Below, one piece after another: positions 58,624-64,000 of a stretch of 64,000 nt of DNA. Origin of the DNA: Molossus alvarezi. Taxonomy: Eukaryota; Chordata; Mammalia; Chiroptera; Molossidae. The stretch spans positions 22,952,708 through 23,016,707 of the forward strand of contig CM073896.1 in assembly GCA_037176705.1 (NCBI GenBank), in the 5' to 3' direction. The notes under the pieces were generated by a model. That model searched no databases and was not told the origin of the DNA. It saw only the letters and a program-made list of their open reading frames with translations. The position numbers were made by a program, and so were the translations under genes. Position 1 is the stretch's first letter. Every line of letters starts with the position of its first letter.

Positions 58624-58845
58624 TCATGTGTCAAACTCTGCAGTTATCCCATGAACAAAAACAGCCAGTTGGGCAGTATTTAATGTATCCATTGTCTCGT
58701 CACAAGCCAGAGAGAAAAATTGGAAATCTCTTGCAGAATCCTTCAGTGTTTTTTCAATATCTGACCTGAGACGGTTCTCCGAGACAAACAACACTCTGAG
58801 ACAATTTACGTTGTCTGGTGCTAGCGACCCAACAGCAGCCACCAC
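58624..58845 (-). pseudogene. hAT transposase, catalytic-core piece
   Basis: DIEKTLKDSARDFQFFSLACDETMD is the region in which hAT families place the first catalytic Asp (here within CDETMD), followed by QLAVFVHGI. It is in the same frame as the BED piece, with one or more stops between them. Confidence 0.75.
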
Positions 58846-58986
58846 GTACTCTTACAGGAACTCTCCCTGTATGTGAGTCCTCATTTTCTTTGTGATTAGC
58901 TCACTCACTACACAACTCATCTGAATAACATTGTGTCTGTCAAAAGGAGGCCTAGTGAAAGTAGCTTATTGTGATTCCAAACTCCA

Positions 58987-59214
58987 CTAAAGAGCATTGA
59001 TTTCATCCAGATGCATTTGGCCACCCAATTCAATGAGTTTAGCATGTTTTGAGCTGTAATGATGCTCCAGATTGGCTTTTTTCATTACTGCTAATGCATG
59101 GCCACAAACTAGGAACACACGTTTGACTTTGACTTTGACAAAAACATAATCATTTGTCCATTTCCCTTGGAAAGATCGATACTCTGCCTCAACATTTTTC
59201 TTTGTAGTCACCAT
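58987..59214 (-). pseudogene. hAT transposase, BED-finger piece
   Basis: A start at 59214 opens MVTTKKNVEAEYRSFQGKW. In the finger the usual first Cys of the CxxC pair is replaced (VFLVCG), while the H...H pair (HHYSSKH) remains. The metal site is probably broken. Confidence 0.75.
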
Positions 59215-59383
59215 TTGTAGGATGTCACACCACTTAACTTTTAATAACTATCCAGTGTGTGTGTCACCAGTGACACATTGTTTTTCTCTGATCACTATTC
59301 TGATCCTGCATCTTGGATTTGGAACACATCCAGTGTTTGTATCATCGACTCTTGATTTCTGTGCACTGTAATTTCCTTAATGT

Positions 59384-59457
59384 TCCCTGACCAGGAATCA
59401 AACCAGTGACTTCTTCATGTATAGGTTAATGCTCAACCACTGCGCCACACTGGCCGG
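59384..59457 (-). mobile_element. VES SINE, head only
   Basis: The minus strand reads GCCCGGCCAGTGTGGCGCAG through GGTTTGATTCCTGGTCAGGG and then ends. The body and tail are absent. A younger VES inserted right at its head. Confidence 0.75.
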
Positions 59458-59467
59458 GCTACTTTTT

Positions 59468-59691
59468 TTTTTATCTTCACCCAAGGACATTTTTCCATAT
59501 TTTGTTCAGATAGAGTGGTAGGGAAAGAGAGAAACATCGATATGAAAAGGACACATCGAGTGGTTGCCACCCCACAACCCAACCAGGGCGGGGGACAAAC
59601 TGCAACCATGGCACATGCCCCTAGTGGGAACCGAACCTGGGTCTCTCTGGACCGCAGGCTGACGCTCTAACCACTGAGCAAAACCAGGCTG
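59468..59691 (-). mobile_element. VES SINE, young subfamily
   Basis: Complete minus-strand copy: CACCCAAGGACA tail class, GGACACATCGAGTGGTTGCC, GAACCTGGGTCTCTCTGGAC box region and CCAGCCTGGTTTTG head. A 10-nt TSD, GGCTACTTTT (59458-59467 and 59692-59701), is perfect. Confidence 0.92.
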
Positions 59692-59904
59692 GGCTACTTT
59701 TGAACTGTATGTGGAAGCCATTTTCCATTGCACGTTGGGTTATGTTCCATTTAAATCCATCTGTATCTCTTGACTCTTGATTTACATATTTCTTCCCCCT
59801 CAGTCTTGGGCAATTGATACTTTTAATTATTTCTAATAAATACAATACATACTTTGTCACTCTGTATAAGGAGTTTTAAATTATTAACTAAAGAAATAAA
59901 CTTT

Positions 59905-60105
59905 AAAGTCAGACCTGGATTCTAAGACTGTTTCTGCTACTGGTTGACCATGTGAGCACAGCACACAGCTGGGCTGCTCTCAGCGTCAGATTTTAATTTG
60001 TATGAGGTGGAAAATAATAAGGGTTGTTACAAGAATTTAATGAAACAATGTTTTCTTATTGTGTTTTCTTGGAATGGTGCCTGGCCTAGAGAAAGCATTC
60101 AAGAA
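59905..60105 (+). repeat. MIR SINE
   Basis: GACCTGGATTCTAAGACTGT head, CTACTGGTTGACCATGTGAG core, ATAATAAGGGTTGTTAC and GGTGCCTGGCCTAGAGAAAG tail match MIR sense strand. Confidence 0.75.
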
Positions 60106-61724
60106 ATTTTTACAATTTAAATAACAGGAACACTTCCACATGTCACTTTTTATGAACTTATGTTTTCAAATGTCAGGGTCTCCTTAGTGGGACACACCCA
60201 CTAATTAAACACCACCTGTCAATAATGCCAGGCAGAATCCCATCACTGCAACAGTCTGTGGTTTTCCCTTTGACGCTTATTGTCAAAACAGATAGTGTCT
60301 ACTGTAGTCGTGGACACGCGTGAACTTTACTGCAGGGGAACAAGTGTCTTATTCTACTGCTCAGAGTTGCAGTCCAAGACTCTTGACTCGGTCACAATAA
60401 TCTGCAACTCCCCAAGTTACCATGAGAGTTCTATCAAGACAAACGCAGTCCACCCTTGACAAGCATTATGCTTCTCCTATAAAAAAAGAAATTTGGAGAC
60501 TTCAATAACAATACGTTACATTCCCATGAATAAATCAATAATGCAAATAGAAATCCGTGTATGATCTGATGTTTATGCTCTGCACCTAACTTTTTGAAGT
60601 GCTAATTGGCAATGCAGAGATCTGACTCAATTGATGGTGTCCTGAGAAACAGGGAAATTAAAGGAATTCTATCCTTTCCTATCCTTTGCATCTCTTAGGT
60701 GTTTATGAAGGTGGAAGCACTGTGAGTTTTTTTGTTACAATAGTGAATCAAATTAGTTTGGTCATAGCCTGGTATTAACTCAGTGAGCCTTGAAGGGACG
60801 TGAGGACCCTGGTGGGATGAAGAGCAGACTACCTGTTTCAACTCAGTTGCTCCTTGTATGGCTGCGGCATATGTGTATTACTGGCTGATGGCTGTTTGAT
60901 GTGACTCACTGCACCGATGTCGGAGAGAATTGCCATCCACCTTCCCTCTTATCTCTTCTTGTTTTGATCTGCTTAGTTCCTACAAAGGCTAGAGATGGAT
61001 TTGACTGGACTGCATTATTGAGGCTCTAAAAGCTGGCCTATACTCTAGATGTGGCAGACAAAAGTGTGACTTAAATTAGCAGACTGGGAACCTTTGAAAG
61101 TTAGTAACTGCTAACACAGCTAGCTGTTCTTGTGCTGTGTCTAAATTAACACAATATTTCATCTGTGCCATCAGCCTACTTTCATGTGAACAAGGACAGC
61201 CAAAGAGGGAAGAGACCACAAAAAATTACTGCCTGTTGAAAGTCTCTCTTTTTTTCCTTAACTTCTGGTTTTTCAAAATAATTACATTTAACATTTTGTT
61301 TCATAGGCCTCTCCTGGCCTACCTCAGCCTTACTTTACCTAGAATAGCCTAATTTCAGCTATTTTACATATTTTACTTCTAATGTTGATATGAAAAAGTT
61401 TCACTAATAAAGTTACAAACATGTTTAATGTACTGTAGAAACTTTTTCAGCCACTTTTATAAGATCTTTATTTGTCTTCTTAGGATATTATTGTTGACTT
61501 CTGAAAGAACATAAACCCCTAAGAGACAAGGTTTGTGTCCTATTAATTTTGAATTCCCTCACATTCTAACATAGAGTTTGCATACAACAGATGTTTGATG
61601 TTATATATCTACATATTGCCTAATCTTTTGCCTCTCTATATGTATTAAATTGTATACCTTTATCAAAACTAAAAAAAAAAAAACTGTAATACACACACAC
61701 ACATAATTACTGCTCTTGTAAGTA
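60106..61724. other. Unique DNA
   Basis: No gene or repeat family is recognised. There is a (CA)n run near 61692-61704 and an A-run near 61670. Confidence 0.5.
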
Positions 61725-61943
61725 ACATTTATCAGGTGCTTCATATATGCCAAGTAGTACTGTACTAAGTGCTCATGTATTTTTTTTTTTTTTTTGCTCA
61801 CTTAAAGTTTATGGCAATCCTATAAAATGAGAAACTATTATTTATTATCATCTCTATTTACAAATAAGGAATTTGAGGCAAAGAAAGGTTTAGAAACTTG
61901 GTCAACAATCACATAGGTAAATCGTAAGTAAGAGAACCATTTA
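61725..61943 (-). repeat. MIR SINE, antisense (part 1)
   Basis: ACATTTATCAGGTGCTTCAT, GTACTGTACTAAGTGCTCAT, CTATTTACAAATAAGGAATT and GAGGCAAAGAAAGGTTTAG follow the antisense MIR. A T-run lies at 61781-61795. The MIR appears to resume at about 62409-62440 past an L1 (CTCAGTCTGGCCCTGGCACC). Confidence 0.82.
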
Positions 61944-62395
61944 CGTTTTTTATTATTATTTTTTAAATGTATTTGTATTGTTGAAGGTATTACAGATGTC
62001 CCTCATCCCCTCTCACCTGTTCCCCCTTCTGCCAGGCTCTTGCTCAACCCCCGGCCTACACTACACTATTGTCTGTGTCCACAGGTTGTGCATATATGTA
62101 TATAAATTCTTTGGTTAATCTCTTCCAGCCCCACCCGTCCTTGTCAGTTTGTTCCCTGATTTTATATCTTTGGATCTATTTGTTTGCCAGTTTATTTTGT
62201 TCATTAGACTCCACATATAAGTGAGATCATGTGATATTTGTCTTTCTCTGATTGGCTTATTTCGCTTAGCATAATACTCTCCAGGTCCTTCCATGTCGTC
62301 TCAGAGGGTAAGAGATCTTTCTTTCTTACAGCTGCATAGTATTCCATCGTGTACATGTACCACAGTTTTTTTATCCATTTGTCTACTGATGGGCA
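61944..62395 (-). mobile_element. L1 3' end inserted in the MIR
   Basis: Antisense L1 3' UTR (GGTATTACAGATGTCCCTCA) and the last part of ORF2, ending in the GTCTACTGATGGGCA motif. The imperfect TSD is AGAGAACCATTTA (61931-61943) and AGGGAGCCATTTA (62396-62408), 11 of 13 identical. Confidence 0.9.
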
Positions 62396-62440
62396 AGGGA
62401 GCCATTTAAACTTTAAACTCAGTCTGGCCCTGGCACCTAT

Positions 62441-62775
62441 ACCCTTTAACCCATAAATGACTCTGCATCTTTATGAAATATGCATCCTTATTATACCCTA
62501 TAATGACAATTGTGTAATTTGAAGCTGATATTCATATTTTTTACTCTAACAAATGTATATAATATAGAAATTAGAAAAGGATAAAATAAAAGATATAAAT
62601 GAAGTTCTGGCATTTCCTTGCTGATCTCCAGAGGGTGTTCTGTGCACCCTAGGGATAACACACTCCACTCAGATATTGATGAGGTGGTCTAAAGCAGTAA
62701 CTAATCCAACCAATACTCTCTAAATTAAATAAAATGAACCATTCCATCTTCTTCTTAAAACTGAGGCAATATGAA
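62441..62775. other. Unique DNA
   Basis: No feature is recognised. Confidence 0.5.
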
Positions 62776-62777
62776 TA

Positions 62778-62903
62778 CAGGGTGGGACAAAAGTAGGTTT
62801 ACAGTTGTGAGTATGTGAAACACAGAGTTTATTCTTGTGTTATTATTTATTATTATATTGTTTGCCATAAAAACAGCTGTGAACCTACTTTTGCCACACC
62901 CTG
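62778..62903. mobile_element. Complete mariner-type miniature element
   Basis: A 126-bp element bounded by TA on both sides (62776-62777, 62904-62905). The left end CAGGGTGGGACAAAAGTAGG and the right end CCTACTTTTGCCACACCCTG are near-perfect inverted repeats extending about 30 bp. It encodes nothing. The ends and TA target fit the mariner/Tc1 superfamily, so it was presumably moved by a mariner transposase elsewhere in the genome. Confidence 0.9.
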
Positions 62904-62905
62904 TA

Positions 62906-64000
62906 TAATGTGTTAAATGATAAAAATAGTTTACATTCCTGTAAAAAAAAACAGCTGTTCAGTTAGAAAAATTCCAGAAATATAGGAAACACAAGGAACA
63001 CATTTAGAACATAAATGTTTGTCCTATGAAAAGTCATACTGTATCAGACCAAGGGTATGTCTCCATTGATCTGTTCTATGTTGTCACTGGTTATTTGGGT
63101 ATTATTAGAATATCATAAGATATTTTAAAGTTTTCCATATTTTAAGCTTTGCCATTGATTTCTACTGAGGTTTATAAATTCTGATTTTTAATGCAATGTA
63201 TCATGACACGGCCGAAGAGCAATGGACTACAGAACTCGATTTTATGATGCTCATAAAGAAAAGCCTTGCTTAAAGGAATCATGTTGGGGAAACCATTATA
63301 TCCTTTTGGATGTTGTTTCTTTGTCTGTAAAATGAATTCAATGCCTTAAATATAGAAGGTACAGCACGACTTTCTGGAAAAGGAGCAGGAGAAAAGTGGA
63401 AGGGAAGAGAGTACATTGTGAGGTGTCTCTACTGTACTAAATCTCAATGACACTCTGATTTCTAAAACTAAAACTTTCCTTTGAACATTGAGTTGGAAGG
63501 TTTGAGGATTTGGTGATCAACTTTTTGCTCATCATAACCATGGACCTAACTGCATTCAAGTGTGTGATTTCATGCTGGTCTTGTCGGGATTAACAAGATT
63601 AAAAGTCAGCTCTCACTGGTCAAATGTCTGAAGTTGTCAAGATGTTCAGCACCTTAGTCTGTCTATCCACATCTGAAGGCTCTTCTCAGACAAGAACCAT
63701 TCACAGGCTTGTACAGAATCATCAAGCTGATGGTACTATGAATAGGACTTCCAGTTAACATCCTTTGCCACTCCTTAGATTCTCCTGGTTCTCGTTTTAC
63801 ATTCAGGAAAGTTTTCATTATGTAACACTGATTTCATTTAAAAGTTTCAACTTGTGAATCAACTTCCTTCAAAATAGAAGTTGAGATAGAAATGTTTAAA
63901 GGTGTTTCTGAGAATACAGAGCCTATTCTTCCCGACAGTCTCAGAATTCCTTCTAATCTTTATATGTGCAACTTCAGGAATTCAAATCATTCTTTTACAA
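62906..64000. other. Unique DNA
   Basis: No gene, RNA or repeat family is recognised in the last 1.1 kb. Confidence 0.5.

Larger units (their letters stand above)
57422..59345 (-). mobile_element. hAT transposase relic with BED finger
   Basis: hAT transposases cut and paste DNA and often start with a BED zinc finger. On the minus strand, 59214-58987 has a BED-like region (YRSFQGKWTNDYVFVKV, HALAVMKKANLEHHYSSKH). 58845-58624 has a transposase core piece (DFQFFSLACDETMDTLNTAQ), and 58097-57873 a later piece (FPTLEGQKPSRTLECAKLIE, FNERFEDVK). The first two share a frame and the third is in another. The set resembles the GTF2IRD2/EPM2AIP1-like Charlie group. The low-coordinate edge reads AGGTGTAGGGAACC, a plausible terminal repeat. 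I found no matching other end. Confidence 0.8.

Overview
This window is non-coding, repeat-rich mammalian DNA. I found no host protein-coding exon, rRNA, tRNA gene or CRISPR array that I can support. About 23 copies or pieces of a tRNA-derived SINE match what I know as the bat VES family: a Pol III B box such as GGTTCGGTTCCC, then a pyrimidine-rich body with CGATGTTTCTCTC, then a poly-A tail. With many L1 copies, several of them fairly young, this points to a bat, probably a yangochiropteran microbat. I saw no HeliBat rolling-circle transposon, so a family other than Vespertilionidae is possible, but one window cannot settle that.

Layout. 1-12 kb: mostly unique DNA with MIR, L2, hAT-type and VES insertions, plus a (TG/CG) tract at 3.5 kb. 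12-17 kb: an old L1 tail, a young VES, and a 5'-truncated plus-strand L1 (14.2-16.1 kb). 17-20 kb: A+T-rich unique DNA. 20-27 kb: a probable processed retrocopy with an AATAAA signal, a minus-strand L1 cut by a VES, a very old minus-strand L1 split by TA/TG microsatellites, and a small L1 with a 5' inversion. 27-33 kb: mostly unique, with a mariner-type miniature element holding a truncated SINE. 33-39.5 kb: the main feature, a full-length L1 (5' UTR, ORF1, ORF2, 3' UTR) with a 16-bp target-site duplication (TSD), inserted into an older inverted L1 and carrying a VES inside ORF1. 40-48 kb: an old L1 and unique DNA. 48-52.3 kb: two minus-strand L1 copies, the first with internal scrambling. 52-57 kb: SINEs and L2. 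57.2-59.7 kb: an MLT1-type LTR piece next to a minus-strand hAT transposase relic with a BED finger, followed by two VES SINEs. 60-64 kb: mostly unique, with an L1 inside a MIR and a complete 126-bp mariner-type miniature element.

The elements interact by nesting and by the L1 machinery. L1 ORF2 protein is known to mobilise SINEs and mRNA copies in trans, and nearly all recent insertions here end in A-rich tails with 10-16 bp TSDs, as L1-driven insertion predicts. Every L1 ORF here is broken, so I see no autonomous element in the window. I found no convincing undescribed system; the interest lies in insertion order and rearrangement junctions. Repeat names come from recalled consensus features, not a database search, so subfamily names are tentative.
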